This document shows, in pieces, positions 16,867-25,709 of a stretch of 64,000 bases of DNA. How positions within the stretch are numbered: position 1 is the first letter of the stretch; each line of letters starts with the position of its first letter. The notes under the pieces are model-generated. The model had not been told where the DNA came from. It made no database searches and worked only from the letters and a program-made list of their open reading frames with translations. The DNA is taken from assembly GCF_009852415.1 (NCBI RefSeq), contig NZ_WOXS01000002.1, positions 1,426,001 through 1,490,000 on the forward strand. Reading direction: 5' to 3'. The stretch comes from Streptomyces sp. Tu 3180 (lineage in GTDB: Bacteria > Actinomycetota > Actinomycetes > Streptomycetales > Streptomycetaceae). Made by a program: the position numbers and the translations under genes.

Positions 16867-17643
16867 ATGTACACGAACCCCACCCACACCAGCCTCGTCG
16901 CCCTCGGCGACTCCTTCACCGAGGGCATGTCGGACCTGCTGCCCGACGGCACGTACCGGGGCTGGGCCGATCTCCTCGCCTCGCGGATGGCGGCCGTCCG
17001 GCCCGGCTTCCGGTACGCCAACCTCGCGGTGCGCGGCAAACTGATCCAGCAGATCGTCGACGAGCAGGTGGAGGCCGCGGCGGCCATGCGGGCCGACGTG
17101 GTCACCCTGGTCGGCGGGCTCAACGACACCCTGCGGCCCAAGTGCGACATGGGACGGGTGCGGGACCTGCTGACCGAGGCCGTGGAGCGGCTGGCCCCGC
17201 ACTGCAAACAGCTGGTGCTGATGCGCAGCCCCGGCCGCCAGGGCCCGGTCCTGGAGCGCTTCCGGCCGCGCATGGAGGCGCTGTTCGCCTGTGTGGACGA
17301 GCTCGCCGAGCGGCACGGCGCACTCGTCGTCGACCTGTACGGGGCGCCCTCGCTCAGCGATCCCCGGCTGTGGGACGTGGACCGGCTGCACCTGACCGCG
17401 GACGGGCACCGCAGGGTCGCGGAGGCGGTGTGGCAGACCCTCGGCTACCCGCCCGAGGACCCCCACTGGCACCTGCCCCCGGAGGCGACGCTGCCGCCGC
17501 GCTGGGTGGCCCGCCGGGTCGCGGACGCCCGGTTCGCCCGGCAGCACCTGCTGCCGTGGATAGGCCGCCGGCTCACCGGCCGCTCCTCGGGCGACGGCCT
17601 GCCGCCCAAGCGCCCCGAACTGCTGCCGTACGGGGACGGGTAG
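16867..17643 (+). CDS. SGNH/GDSL-family hydrolase
   Basis: A 258-residue intracellular esterase- or lipase-like protein. All four SGNH blocks are seen: ALGDSFTEGM (nucleophile Ser, about residue 16), the block-II Gly in NLAVRGKLI, block III VGGLNDT (oxyanion Asn) and the catalytic WDVDRLHLTADGHRRVAE with Asp and His. There is no signal peptide. A -10 like TACCAT lies at 16851-16856, 10 nt before the ATG, so the leader is very short. The substrate is unknown. Confidence 0.88.
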   Translation: MYTNPTHTSLVALGDSFTEGMSDLLPDGTYRGWADLLASRMAAVRPGFRYANLAVRGKLIQQIVDEQVEAAAAMRADVVTLVGGLNDTLRPKCDMGRVRDLLTEAVERLAPHCKQLVLMRSPGRQGPVLERFRPRMEALFACVDELAERHGALVVDLYGAPSLSDPRLWDVDRLHLTADGHRRVAEAVWQTLGYPPEDPHWHLPPEATLPPRWVARRVADARFARQHLLPWIGRRLTGRSSGDGLPPKRPELLPYGDG

Positions 17644-17734
17644 CGGTGCGCGCTCCCGGGCCCGGCCCCTTGTAGCTTCCGACGAACCACCCCGTGGCGC
17701 TGGCCTGCACGAATCGCCAGTAGACTCCGTACAC

Positions 17735-19177
17735 GTGACTGCTGCGCCCGCCAAGCCCCGTATCCCGAACGTCCTCGCCGGACGCTACGCCTCCGCCGAG
17801 CTCGCCACGCTCTGGTCCCCCGAGCAGAAGGTGAAGCTGGAGCGGCGGCTCTGGCTCGCCGTGCTGCGGGCCCAGAAGGACCTCGGGATCGAGGTGCCGG
17901 ACGCGGCGATCGCCGACTACGAGCGTGTCCTCGACCAGGTCGACCTGGCCTCGATCGCCGAGCGCGAGAGGGTCACCCGGCACGACGTGAAGGCGCGGAT
18001 CGAGGAGTTCAACGACCTCGCCGGGCACGAGCACGTGCACAAGGGGATGACCTCCCGCGACCTCACCGAGAACGTCGAGCAGCTGCAGATCCGGCTCTCG
18101 CTGGAGCTGATCCGCGACCGCGCGGTGGCCGTGCTGGCGCGCCTGGGCAGGCTGGCCGGGGAGTACGGCGAGCTGGTCGTGGCCGGCCGTTCGCACAACG
18201 TGGCCGCGCAGGCCACCACCCTCGGCAAGCGGTTCGCGACCGCCGCCGACGAGCTGCTCGTCGCGTACGGCCGGGTGGAGGAGCTGCTGGGCCGCTACCC
18301 GCTGCGCGGCATCAAGGGCCCGGTGGGGACGGCGCAGGACATGCTGGACCTGCTCGGCGGCGACGCGGACAGGCTGGCGGAGCTGGAGCGGCGGATCGCC
18401 GGGCACCTGGGCTTCTCCGAGGCGTTCACCTCGGTCGGCCAGGTGTACCCGCGCTCGCTGGACTACGAGGTGGTGACCGCGCTGGTGCAGCTGGCGGCCG
18501 CGCCGTCGTCGCTGGCGAAGACGATCCGGCTGATGGCCGGGCACGAGCTGGTCACCGAGGGCTTCAAGCCGGGCCAGGTCGGTTCCTCCGCGATGCCGCA
18601 CAAGATGAACACCCGCTCCTGCGAGCGCGTGAACGGCCTGATGGTGATCCTGCGCGGCTACGCGTCGATGACCGGCGAGCTGGCGGGCGACCAGTGGAAC
18701 GAGGGCGACGTGTCCTGCTCCGTGGTGCGCCGGGTCGCGCTGCCGGACGCGTTCTTCGCGCTCGACGGCCTGCTGGAGACGTTCCTGACGGTGCTCGACG
18801 AGTTCGGCGCCTTCCCGGCGGTCGTGGCCCGGGAGCTGGACCGCTACCTGCCGTTCCTGGCCACCACCAAGGTGCTGATGGGCGCGGTCCGCGCGGGCGT
18901 CGGCCGCGAGGTCGCGCACGAGGCGATCAAGGAGAACGCCGTCGCCACCGCCCTGGCGATGCGTGAGCGGGGCGCCGAGCGCAACGACCTGCTCGACAAG
19001 CTGGCCGCCGACGAGCGGCTGCCGCTCGACCGGGCCGAGCTGGAGGCGCTGATGGCGGACAAGCTGTCCTTCACCGGCGCCGCGGGCGACCAGGTCGCCG
19101 GCGTGGTCGCCCGCGTCGACGCGATCGTGAAGCAGCGCCCGGAGGCCGCCGGTTACGTCCCCGGGGCGATCCTCTGA
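17735..19177 (+). CDS. purB: adenylosuccinate lyase
   Basis: A 480-residue lyase of the fumarase/aspartase superfamily acting twice in purine synthesis (SAICAR to AICAR, adenylosuccinate to AMP). The superfamily signature SSAMPHKMNTRSCERV holds the flexible catalytic loop, and VVAGRSHNVAAQATTLGKR contains the catalytic His segment. The GTG start at 17735 is preceded by a -10 TAGACT (17721-17726) with only 8 nt between, so the mRNA is probably leaderless. The last codons overlap the presumed start of the DNA glycosylase gene. Confidence 0.95.
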   Translation: MTAAPAKPRIPNVLAGRYASAELATLWSPEQKVKLERRLWLAVLRAQKDLGIEVPDAAIADYERVLDQVDLASIAERERVTRHDVKARIEEFNDLAGHEHVHKGMTSRDLTENVEQLQIRLSLELIRDRAVAVLARLGRLAGEYGELVVAGRSHNVAAQATTLGKRFATAADELLVAYGRVEELLGRYPLRGIKGPVGTAQDMLDLLGGDADRLAELERRIAGHLGFSEAFTSVGQVYPRSLDYEVVTALVQLAAAPSSLAKTIRLMAGHELVTEGFKPGQVGSSAMPHKMNTRSCERVNGLMVILRGYASMTGELAGDQWNEGDVSCSVVRRVALPDAFFALDGLLETFLTVLDEFGAFPAVVARELDRYLPFLATTKVLMGAVRAGVGREVAHEAIKENAVATALAMRERGAERNDLLDKLAADERLPLDRAELEALMADKLSFTGAAGDQVAGVVARVDAIVKQRPEAAGYVPGAIL

Positions 19178-19719
19178 CCCGCTTCACCCCCCAGGAGCTG
19201 GAGGCCGCCCGCGACCGGCTGGTGCCGGACGTGGCCGCGGACGGCCTGCGCGTGCTGTTCTGCGGCATCAACCCGGGCCTGATGACGGCCGCGACGGGCC
19301 ACCACTTCGCCCGCCCCGGCAACCGCTTCTGGCCGGCGCTGCACCGCTCCGGCTTCACCCCGAGGCTGCTGAGGCCCTCGGAGCAGGAGGAGCTGCTGTC
19401 GTACGGCCTCGGCATCACCAACGTCGTGGCGCGGGCGACCGCGCGGGCCGACGAGCTGAGCGCCGAGGAGTACCGGGAGGGCGGGCGGCTGCTCGCCCTG
19501 AAGGTGACCCGGCTCCGTCCGCGGTGGCTGGCCGTCCTGGGGATCACCGCGTACCGGGTCGCGTTCGACGACCGCACGGCACGGGTGGGGCCCCAGGCAC
19601 GGACGATCGGCGACACGCGGGTGTGGGTGCTGCCCAATCCGAGCGGGCTGAACGCGCACTGGACACCGGCGACCCTGGCCGAGGAGTTCGCGCGGCTGCG
19701 GGAGGCCGCGGGGCGGTAG
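19174..19719 (+). CDS. mug: G/U mismatch-specific DNA glycosylase, possible CTG start
   Basis: A uracil/thymine-DNA glycosylase of the Mug/TDG family, cleaving uracil or modified bases opposite G. The family active-site block LFCGINPGLMTAATGHHFARPGNRFWPALHRSGFTPR and the C-terminal LPNPSGLNAHW are present. The first ordinary start is GTG 19222, but in-frame codons upstream read TRFTPQELEAARDRLVPD, the N-terminus I recall for relatives. Reaching it requires CTG 19174, which overlaps the purB stop as CTGA. I prefer this coupled non-canonical start; if wrong, the gene runs 19222-19719. Confidence 0.85.
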   Translation: MTRFTPQELEAARDRLVPDVAADGLRVLFCGINPGLMTAATGHHFARPGNRFWPALHRSGFTPRLLRPSEQEELLSYGLGITNVVARATARADELSAEEYREGGRLLALKVTRLRPRWLAVLGITAYRVAFDDRTARVGPQARTIGDTRVWVLPNPSGLNAHWTPATLAEEFARLREAAGR

Positions 19720-19761
19720 GCGCCGGGCCGCCCGCCCCGCGGGGCGCCGGCCGGTTTCCGG

Positions 19762-20487
19762 TCAGGCGTCCCTGCGGCGCAGGCTCCACGCTCCCGCCAG
19801 CAGCGCGGCCGCCGTCCACGACGCGGTCACCGCGAGACCCGACCAGGGACCCAGCGTTCCCTCGTGGGTCCGGTGGAGGACCAGCTGTCCGGCCCGGTCG
19901 GGCATGAACTCGACGACGGTGCCGGCCGCGTCGCCGATCACGAAGGACACGACCAGGATGAAGGGGATCAGCAGGGACAGGGTGGCCACGCCGCTGCGCA
20001 GCAGGGTCGCGAGGCCCGCGGCGAACAGCGCCGTCAGCGTGAGGTAGACGCCGCAGCCCACGACCGCGCGCGCCTGCTCGCCCCCGGTGAGCCCGTCCGC
20101 CGCGGACCCCGCCCCCGCGCGTCCCGCGAGGAGCGCGGCGAGGGAGGTGAGCAGCCCGACGACGAGCGTCGGCACGGCGATCGCCGTCATCTTGGCCGCG
20201 AACCAGCGGCCGCGCCGCGGAACCGCCGCCAGGGAGGTGCGCAGGGCGCCGCCCTGGAACTCCGACGACATCGCCACCGCGCCGAAGGAGATCGCGGCGA
20301 TCTGGCCCGGCATGACGCCGGACAGGGCGGTGAACAGCGGGTCGGAGCCGGGGTCCGAGGAGTCCGACGCCCCGGCGAGCGCGGAGAACGCCGTGGTCAC
20401 GGCGAACAGCGCCAGGAGGGTCGCGAGGAGCGGGCGGAGCGTGCGGATCTTCAGCCACTCGGACCGGAGTACGGGTGCGAACTGCAT
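19762..20487 (-). CDS. ABC-2 type transporter permease
   Basis: A 241-residue integral membrane protein with about six hydrophobic segments (for example LLATLLALFAVTTAFSALAG, LVVGLLTSLAALLAG, LTALFAAGLATLLRSG, LLIPFILVVSFVIGDAAG). The N-terminal VLRSEWLKIRTLRP is typical of ABC-2 permeases that partner with Streptomyces ATPases. The start codon is 2 nt after the stop of the ATPase gene upstream. The divergent two-component genes suggest an efflux or stress-response cassette. The substrate is unknown. Confidence 0.88.
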   Translation of the reverse strand: MQFAPVLRSEWLKIRTLRPLLATLLALFAVTTAFSALAGASDSSDPGSDPLFTALSGVMPGQIAAISFGAVAMSSEFQGGALRTSLAAVPRRGRWFAAKMTAIAVPTLVVGLLTSLAALLAGRAGAGSAADGLTGGEQARAVVGCGVYLTLTALFAAGLATLLRSGVATLSLLIPFILVVSFVIGDAAGTVVEFMPDRAGQLVLHRTHEGTLGPWSGLAVTASWTAAALLAGAWSLRRRDA

Positions 20488-20489
20488 GG

Positions 20490-21410
20490 TCAGGCCTCCC
20501 GGCGCGGTGCGGTGAACTCGGTCTCGGCCGCGGTCAGGTCCAGGTAGGCCTGTTCCAGCGTGCCTTCGTCCGCCGCGAGTTCGAGGATCGGCACCCCTGC
20601 GGCGGAGGCGAGGCGTCCGATGTCGTCCACCCGCGCGTCCGGCACGGTCCAGTGCCCCTCCGGGTGCTCCACCGCGTCGTGACCGTGCCCGGTGAGGACG
20701 CTCCTGAGGGCGGTGGGGTCGGAGGTGCGGACCCGGACGGCGGGCCGCACGCGTGCGCGGACGAACTCCCGCATCGGGGTGTCGGCCAGCAGACGGCCCC
20801 GCCCGAGGACGACGAGGTGGTCGGCGAAGGAGGCGGTCTCGTTCATCAGGTGGCTGGAGACCAGGACGGTCCGCCCCTCGTCCGCGAGCCGGCGCAGCAG
20901 GGTGCGGATCCACACGATGCCTTCCGGGTCCAGGCCGTTGGAGGGCTCGTCGAGCATGATCACCTCCGGGTCGCCGAGCAGCGCGGCGGCGATGCCCAGC
21001 CGCTGGCGCATGCCCAGGGAGTAGGTCCGCACCCGGCGGCGCGCCACGGGCGCCAGGCCGGTCTCCTCCAGCACCTCGTCGACCCTGCGGTCCGGGAGGC
21101 GGTTGCTCGCCGCCAGCACGCGCAGGTGGTCGCGGCCGGTGCGGGAGCCGTGCGCGGCCCGCGCGTCGAGCAGGGCGCCGACACGGCGCAGGGGCTCCGG
21201 CAGGGTGGCGTAGGCGCGTCCGCCGAGGGTGGCGGTGCCGGACGTCGGGTGGTCGAGGCCGAGCACCAGGCGCATGGTGGTGGACTTGCCGGCGCCGTTG
21301 GGGCCGAGGAAGCCGGTGACCCGGCCGGGCAGGACGCGGAAGGTGAGGCCGTCGACGGCTCGCCGGGTGCCGTACTCCTTGGTGAGGTTCTGGACGTCGA
21401 TGCTGGTCAT
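20490..21410 (-). CDS. ABC transporter ATP-binding protein (DrrA-like)
   Basis: A 306-residue ATPase of the DrrA/CcmA class. Walker A is GPNGAGKST, the signature YSLGMRQRLGIAAAL, Walker B VIMLDEPSNGLDPEGI and the switch His lies in LVSSHLMNE. The C-terminal 80 residues form the usual regulatory extension of drug-type exporters. It begins at ATG 21410 and is divergent from the histidine kinase gene with about 110 nt between, implying that the kinase and response regulator control this operon. Confidence 0.93.
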   Translation of the reverse strand: MTSIDVQNLTKEYGTRRAVDGLTFRVLPGRVTGFLGPNGAGKSTTMRLVLGLDHPTSGTATLGGRAYATLPEPLRRVGALLDARAAHGSRTGRDHLRVLAASNRLPDRRVDEVLEETGLAPVARRRVRTYSLGMRQRLGIAAALLGDPEVIMLDEPSNGLDPEGIVWIRTLLRRLADEGRTVLVSSHLMNETASFADHLVVLGRGRLLADTPMREFVRARVRPAVRVRTSDPTALRSVLTGHGHDAVEHPEGHWTVPDARVDDIGRLASAAGVPILELAADEGTLEQAYLDLTAAETEFTAPRREA

Positions 21411-21519
21411 GGGCGCCAGCCTGGCCGTCCGGGCGCGTCCGGGGCCTCCCCCGGCCGTGGAGACCGTCTCCCCCGTGCGGGGGAGGCCGGCCGCCGGCGC
21501 CGGCTGGCACGATGACGCG

Positions 21520-22689
21520 ATGACCACCGTCCTGCGTCCCCTCCTGCGGGGGACGACGTACACCCGTCTGCTGCACCTGTGGATACCCGCGCTGCCGTTC
21601 AGCGTGTGGATGTTCGTCCTCCCGACGGCCCCCTGGGTGCCCGCGCTCGTGCTGGTTCCGCTGGGACTGGTCCCGGCGGTCCGCAGGGGGGAGGGCGTGC
21701 AGGCCCGGCTGCTGCTGACGCCGGGCGAGCGGGAGCCGGGGATCTCCGAGGAGCCGTCGGCGACGTGGCGCGACCGGCTGCGGACCGCGCTGTGGCTGGC
21801 GGTGCGGGTGGCGCTGGCGGGGGTGACGACGGTCGCCACGGTCTGGCTGCCGCTCCTCGCGTACTCCGCGGGCGAGGTCGCGGCGGGGGGCACGCCCGAG
21901 GGCGTGCCCGTGCTGGAGGACGCGCGGCCGCACTGGGCCCACGCCCTGCTGGTGCCGCTCCCCCTGATCGTGCTGTACGCGGTGGTGGTGGGTCTGGGCG
22001 GGCTGGTCACCGCCGTCGCGCGCCGGCTGCTCGGCCCCTCCCCCGCCGAGCGCCTGGCCGCCCTGGAGGCCCGGACCGAACAGCTCCTGGAGCGCACCCG
22101 CATCGCGCGCGAGCTGCACGACTCCATCGGCCACGCCCTGACCGTCGCCGTCGTGCAGGCCGGCGCCGCGCGGGCGGCGGGTGATCCCGGTTTCACCGAC
22201 CGGGCGCTGGAGGCCGTCGAGGAGACCGGCCGGGCCGCCCTGGAGGACCTGGAGCGGGTCCTGGGCATCCTGCGCGAGCCGGAGAGGCCCTTGAGCGGCC
22301 GGCCCACCCTCGCGGACGCCGGCCGTCTGCTGGAGTCCGCCCGGGCCTCGGGGGCGAAGGTCGACGCCGAGGTGAGCGGCCCCCTGGACACCGTGCCCGG
22401 CCCGGTCTCCCGCGAGGGCCACCGCATCCTGCAGGAGTCGCTGACCAACGCGCTCCGGCACGCGGGGACGGTCCCCGTGCGGGTCCGGATCCGCGTCGCC
22501 GGCGGCACGCTCCTGCTGGAGATCCGCAACCCGCTGGTGCGGGACGTACCCGGCGGCGGGCCCGGCAGCGGGCTGCGCGGCGTACGGGAGCGCGCCGCGC
22601 TGCTCGGGGGCCGCGCGCGTACGGGGCCGGACGGGGGCGACTGGGCGGTGCGGGTCGAACTGCCGCTGAACGGGGCCGAGTCGCGTTGA
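21520..22689 (+). CDS. sensor histidine kinase (HisKA_3, NarL/DesK type)
   Basis: A 389-residue membrane kinase. The N-terminal half (residues about 20-175) has several hydrophobic segments (VWMFVLPTAPWVPALVLVPLGLV, LWLAVRVALAGVTTVATVWLPLLAY, LLVPLPLIVLYAVVVGLGGLV). A HisKA_3 dimerisation helix with the phospho-acceptor His200 in RIARELHDSIGHAL follows, then a HATPase_c domain (LQESLTNALRHAG, GSGLRGVRERAALLGG). It has no extended extracellular sensor loop, so like DesK it may sense the membrane itself. The ATG at 21520 is the first codon of the domain pattern. The response regulator follows after 14 nt. Confidence 0.92.
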   Translation: MTTVLRPLLRGTTYTRLLHLWIPALPFSVWMFVLPTAPWVPALVLVPLGLVPAVRRGEGVQARLLLTPGEREPGISEEPSATWRDRLRTALWLAVRVALAGVTTVATVWLPLLAYSAGEVAAGGTPEGVPVLEDARPHWAHALLVPLPLIVLYAVVVGLGGLVTAVARRLLGPSPAERLAALEARTEQLLERTRIARELHDSIGHALTVAVVQAGAARAAGDPGFTDRALEAVEETGRAALEDLERVLGILREPERPLSGRPTLADAGRLLESARASGAKVDAEVSGPLDTVPGPVSREGHRILQESLTNALRHAGTVPVRVRIRVAGGTLLLEIRNPLVRDVPGGGPGSGLRGVRERAALLGGRARTGPDGGDWAVRVELPLNGAESR

Positions 22690-22703
22690 TCTAGGCTGGC
22701 CGG

Positions 22704-23363
22704 ATGCCGGTCACCGTTCTGCTCGTCGACGACGAGCCCCTCGTGCGCGCGGGGCTGCGGGCCGTGCTGGAGGCGCAGCCCGACATCGAGGTGGTCGGCG
22801 AGGCGGCCGACGGGGCGGCGGTGATCCCGCTGGTGCGGCGGCTGCGGCCGGACGTGGTCGCCATGGACGTGCGCATGCCGTTGATGGACGGGATCGAGGC
22901 CACGCGCGCGCTGCTGCGGACGGTCGGGGAGCCGCCGAAGATCCTGGTGGTGACGACGTTCGAGAACGACGAGTACGTCTACGGGGCGCTGCGCGCCGGG
23001 GCCGACGGGTTCCTGCTGAAGCGGGCGCGGCCCGCGGAGATCGTGCACGCGGTGCGGCTGGTCGCCGAGGGCGAGTCACTGCTGTTCCCCGCCTCGGTGC
23101 GCCGGCTGGCGGCCGAGTACGGCGACGGCGGCGATCGCGCGGCGCGGGCCGTGCTGGAGCGGGCGCGGCTGACCGGGCGGGAGGCGGAGGTGCTGCGGCT
23201 GATGGCGCGGGGGCTGTCGAACGCGGAGATCGCCGCCCGGCTGGTGGTGGGGACGGAGACGGTGAAGTCGCACGTGAGCGCCGTGCTGGCGAAGCTCGGG
23301 GCGCGGGACCGCACGCAGGCGGTGATCACGGCGTACGAGTCGGGGTTCGTGGCGCCGGGATGA
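22704..23363 (+). CDS. NarL/LuxR-type response regulator
   Basis: A 219-residue regulator with a receiver domain (Asp9, Asp10; phospho-acceptor Asp55 in [13 protein letters not shown]; Lys in FLLKRA) and a C-terminal LuxR helix-turn-helix ([52 protein letters not shown]). The sequence TAGGCT at 22692-22697, with 6 nt to the ATG, looks like a -10 giving a leaderless transcript in addition to readthrough from the kinase gene. The likely target is the divergent ABC-2 operon. Confidence 0.93.
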   Translation: MPVTVLLVDDEPLVRAGLRAVLEAQPDIEVVGEAADGAAVIPLVRRLRPDVVAMDVRMPLMDGIEATRALLRTVGEPPKILVVTTFENDEYVYGALRAGADGFLLKRARPAEIVHAVRLVAEGESLLFPASVRRLAAEYGDGGDRAARAVLERARLTGREAEVLRLMARGLSNAEIAARLVVGTETVKSHVSAVLAKLGARDRTQAVITAYESGFVAPG

Positions 23364-23464
23364 GCCGCGTCCGCGGGCCGGCGGCGGCCGTGCCCGGAGG
23401 TCGCCGGGGTGTGCCGCGCCGAGTACCATCCGGCCCACACGCGCATGAGCTGGGAGGACGGACG

Positions 23465-24622
23465 GTGGGTCGGCTGACCGGCGGGGACCCCTCGCTGCTG
23501 CGAAGGATCAACTCCGCGGTGGTGCTGCACGCGTTGCGGGCCACGGACTGCGCGACGCTGACCGAGGTCACCCGGGTGACGGGCCTGTCCCGGCCGACCG
23601 TCGAGGGCGTCGTGGAGGGGCTCATCGAGGCGGGTCTCGTCGTCGAGAAGGCGGCCGAGGAGGGCGCCGCGCGACGGCAGGGAAGGCCGGCGCGGAGGTT
23701 CCGGTTCCGCGCGGAGGCCGGGCACCTGCTGGGCCTGGAGATCGGCGTGCACCGGGTGGCCGCGCTGCTGTCCGACCTGGACGGCCGGGTGATCGGCGCC
23801 CAGGTCCGGGACGTCGACGAGACGGTCGAGGCCGACGAGCGGCTGGAGCGGCTGCGCGCCGCCGTCGCCGAGCTGCTGCGCCGGGCCGGTGTGGCACGCG
23901 GCTCCCTGCGGGCCGTGGGCGTGGGCACGCCGGGGATCGTCGAGGCCGACGGGACCGTACGGCTGGGCACGGCGCTGCCCGGATGGACGGGGCTGGGCCT
24001 CGGAGAGCGCCTGCGCCGGTCCTTCAAGTGCCCGGTGCTGGTGGAGAACGACGCCAACGCGGCCGTCGTCGCCGAGCACTGGAAGGGCGTCGCCAAGGAG
24101 ACCGACGACGTGGTGTTCGTGCTGGCCGGGCTGAGCCCGGGAGCCGGTTCGCTGATCGGCGGGCGGCTGCACCGGGGGTACGGCGGGGCGGCCGGCGAGA
24201 TCGGGGCGCTGCACCTGCTGGGCCGGGAGGCCACTCCGGAGACGCTGCTGTCCACCACGGACGAACCGCTGCACCCGCTCGACGAGCAGGCGGTCGCCGA
24301 GGTCTTCGCCCAGGCCCGCGAGGGCGACCAGCGGGCGCTCGCGGCGGTGGACCGCTTCATCCGGCGGCTCGTGCACGACGTGGCGGCGCTGGTGCTGGCA
24401 CTCGACCCGGAACTGGTGGTGATCGGCGGCTGGGCGGCCGGCCTGGACGGGGTCCTGGAGCCGCTGCGCCGCGAACTGGCCCGCTACTGCCTGCGTCCGC
24501 CGAAGGTCGCCCTGTCCCTCCTCGGGGAGGCGGCGGTGGCGACGGGCGCGCTGCGGCTCGCCCTGGACCACGTGGAGGAACAGCTCTTCGCGGTGGACGG
24601 CACGGTGACGGCGCGCCGGTGA
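23465..24622 (+). CDS. ROK family transcriptional regulator
   Basis: A 385-residue repressor-type ROK protein. Residues 1-75 form a winged helix (LRRINSAVVLHALRATDCATLTEVTRVTGLSRPTVEGVV). The rest is an actin-like sugar-kinase domain with VENDANAAVVAEHW and the ROK signature region GLSPGAGSLIGGRLHRGYGGAAGEIG; the usual zinc-binding cysteine cluster is not obvious. The GTG at 23465 has GGGAGGACGG before it and is preceded by a -10-like TACCAT (23424-23429); the frame from 23360 lacks support. Such proteins usually respond to sugars or sugar phosphates. No sugar gene is adjacent, so the ligand is unknown. Confidence 0.9.
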   Translation: MGRLTGGDPSLLRRINSAVVLHALRATDCATLTEVTRVTGLSRPTVEGVVEGLIEAGLVVEKAAEEGAARRQGRPARRFRFRAEAGHLLGLEIGVHRVAALLSDLDGRVIGAQVRDVDETVEADERLERLRAAVAELLRRAGVARGSLRAVGVGTPGIVEADGTVRLGTALPGWTGLGLGERLRRSFKCPVLVENDANAAVVAEHWKGVAKETDDVVFVLAGLSPGAGSLIGGRLHRGYGGAAGEIGALHLLGREATPETLLSTTDEPLHPLDEQAVAEVFAQAREGDQRALAAVDRFIRRLVHDVAALVLALDPELVVIGGWAAGLDGVLEPLRRELARYCLRPPKVALSLLGEAAVATGALRLALDHVEEQLFAVDGTVTARR

Positions 24623-24648
24623 GGAGCCGGTACGCCGGTGAGGGCCTG

Positions 24649-24686
24649 CCCGGTCCCGCCGCGCCCGGGAGGGCGGCGGGACCGGG
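24649..24686. terminator. bidirectional terminator between ROK and GntR genes
   Basis: A perfect 14-bp stem (24649-24662 with 24673-24686) and 10-nt loop lies between two convergent stop codons (24622 and 24699). Confidence 0.8.
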
Positions 24687-24698
24687 ACGCCGGGGCTC

Positions 24699-25460
24699 TC
24701 AGGAGGCGGCGCGCTCGGGCCCGTGGTGGATCTCCACGCCGCCGGAGTCGCCGAAGGTCAGCCGGCAGGTGTCCGCGCGGTAGGTGGCCGCGGAGAGCGC
24801 GGCGGTGCGGCCCCGGGCGATGAAGCGGGTGGTGACGACGAGGACGGGCGCGCCCGGCAGGCGGTCCAGTTCCCTGGCGTCGTCCGCGCGGGCGGAGCCG
24901 AGCTCCACGGTGTTCTCCTGCCGCTCCAGTTCCAGGCGCTGCAGTTCACGCAGCACCGCACGCGCGCGCGGCGCGCCGGACGGCGCGTCGATGCCGGAGA
25001 GCTCGGGCACCGAGCCGGCCGGGATGTACAGCAGCTCGGCCGCGACGGGCTGACCGTGCGACACGCGGGAGCGGCGCACGACGTGCACGGGCTCCTCGCG
25101 GCCGGTCGCCAGGGTCTCGGCGACGGCCGCGGGCGGCACCTCGAGCGTGCAGTCGAGGATCTGCCAGGCGTCGTCCGGGCCGCCCGGCCAGGAGTGCTGC
25201 GCCGTGCCGACGGGCACGCCCATGCGCGGCGGCGCGACGGTCGTGCCCACACCGCGGCGGCGCTGCAGCCTGCCTTCCAGTTCGAGCTGTTCCAGGGCCT
25301 GCCGGAGCGTGGCGCGGGCGACGCCGAAGCGGGCGGCGAGGTCGCGCTCGTTGGGCAGGATCTCGCCCACGGAGAACTCCGAGTCCAGCGCCTCGCTGAG
25401 CACGGTCCTGAGGTGCCAGTACTTCGGTTCCGGCACCGTTTCCAGCTGCGTGGTCCCCAC
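24699..25460 (-). CDS. GntR/HutC-family transcriptional regulator
   Basis: A 253-residue regulator. An N-terminal winged helix (KYWHLRTVLSEALDSEFSVGEILPNERDLAARFGVARATLRQALEQLELEGRLQRRRGVGTTVA) is followed by a UTRA effector domain (about residues 85-250: EPVHVVRRSRVSHGQPVAAELLYIP). It resembles DasR-type sensors of sugars or amino-sugar phosphates, but the ligand is not predictable. I chose GTG 25460 because GGAGG lies 5 nt upstream and because the promoter (-35 25559-25564, -10 25536-25541) would put the alternative GTG at 25526 right at the transcription start. Confidence 0.88.
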   Translation of the reverse strand: MGTTQLETVPEPKYWHLRTVLSEALDSEFSVGEILPNERDLAARFGVARATLRQALEQLELEGRLQRRRGVGTTVAPPRMGVPVGTAQHSWPGGPDDAWQILDCTLEVPPAAVAETLATGREEPVHVVRRSRVSHGQPVAAELLYIPAGSVPELSGIDAPSGAPRARAVLRELQRLELERQENTVELGSARADDARELDRLPGAPVLVVTTRFIARGRTAALSAATYRADTCRLTFGDSGGVEIHHGPERAAS

Positions 25461-25499
25461 CCTGTCCTCCGCGATCGCCGTGTCCGGCGGCGTTTTAGC

Positions 25500-25526
25500 G
25501 CCCTTGTTTATTAAAGGTTGTTTCAC
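25500..25526. promoter_or_regulatory. AT-rich island just downstream of GntR promoter, candidate operator
   Basis: These 27 bases (TTGTTTATTAAAGG region) are strikingly A+T-rich in a roughly 73% GC setting, and sit between the likely transcription start and the start codon. This is where an autorepressor would bind. I cannot define half sites with certainty. Confidence 0.45.
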
Positions 25527-25535
25527 TTATCAGCG

Positions 25536-25564
25536 ACCATAGGACGCCCCCCACCCTTGGTCAA
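25536..25564 (-). promoter_or_regulatory. near-consensus housekeeping promoter for GntR gene
   Basis: On the minus strand TTGACC (25559-25564), a 17-nt spacer and TATGGT (25536-25541) form one of the best -35/-10 pairs in the window. Transcription would begin near 25529. Confidence 0.75.
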
Positions 25565-25654
25565 TACCAATCCCCGGTCCGCTCGCGCGCGGCGTGATCG
25601 CGCGGCCACGAAGCGTGCGGAGGGCGTCCGCGCCCGGACGCGCCCCTGCGGACG

Positions 25655-25688
25655 CACCGGGGCCCCCGCCGCGGCGGGGGCCCCGGTG
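25655..25688 (-). terminator. terminator hairpin after ECF sigma gene
   Basis: CACCGGGGCCCCCGCC (25655-25670) pairs perfectly with 25673-25688; the innermost pairs will be open. It lies 22 nt downstream of the sigma-factor stop. Confidence 0.75.
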
Positions 25689-25709
25689 TCGCGGACGCCG
25701 GTCCGCCCG

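Noticed and set aside
19720-19761. Terminator between mug and the ABC permease gene
   Set aside because: CGCCCCGCGGGGCG (19733-19746) is palindromic but without a loop; the pairing is ambiguous, so I did not list it.
19762-22461. 899-residue and 852-residue minus-strand frames merging kinase antisense with the ABC proteins
   Set aside because: Only the downstream parts (19762-20487 and 20490-21410) have domain support. The upstream portions are antisense to the histidine kinase gene.
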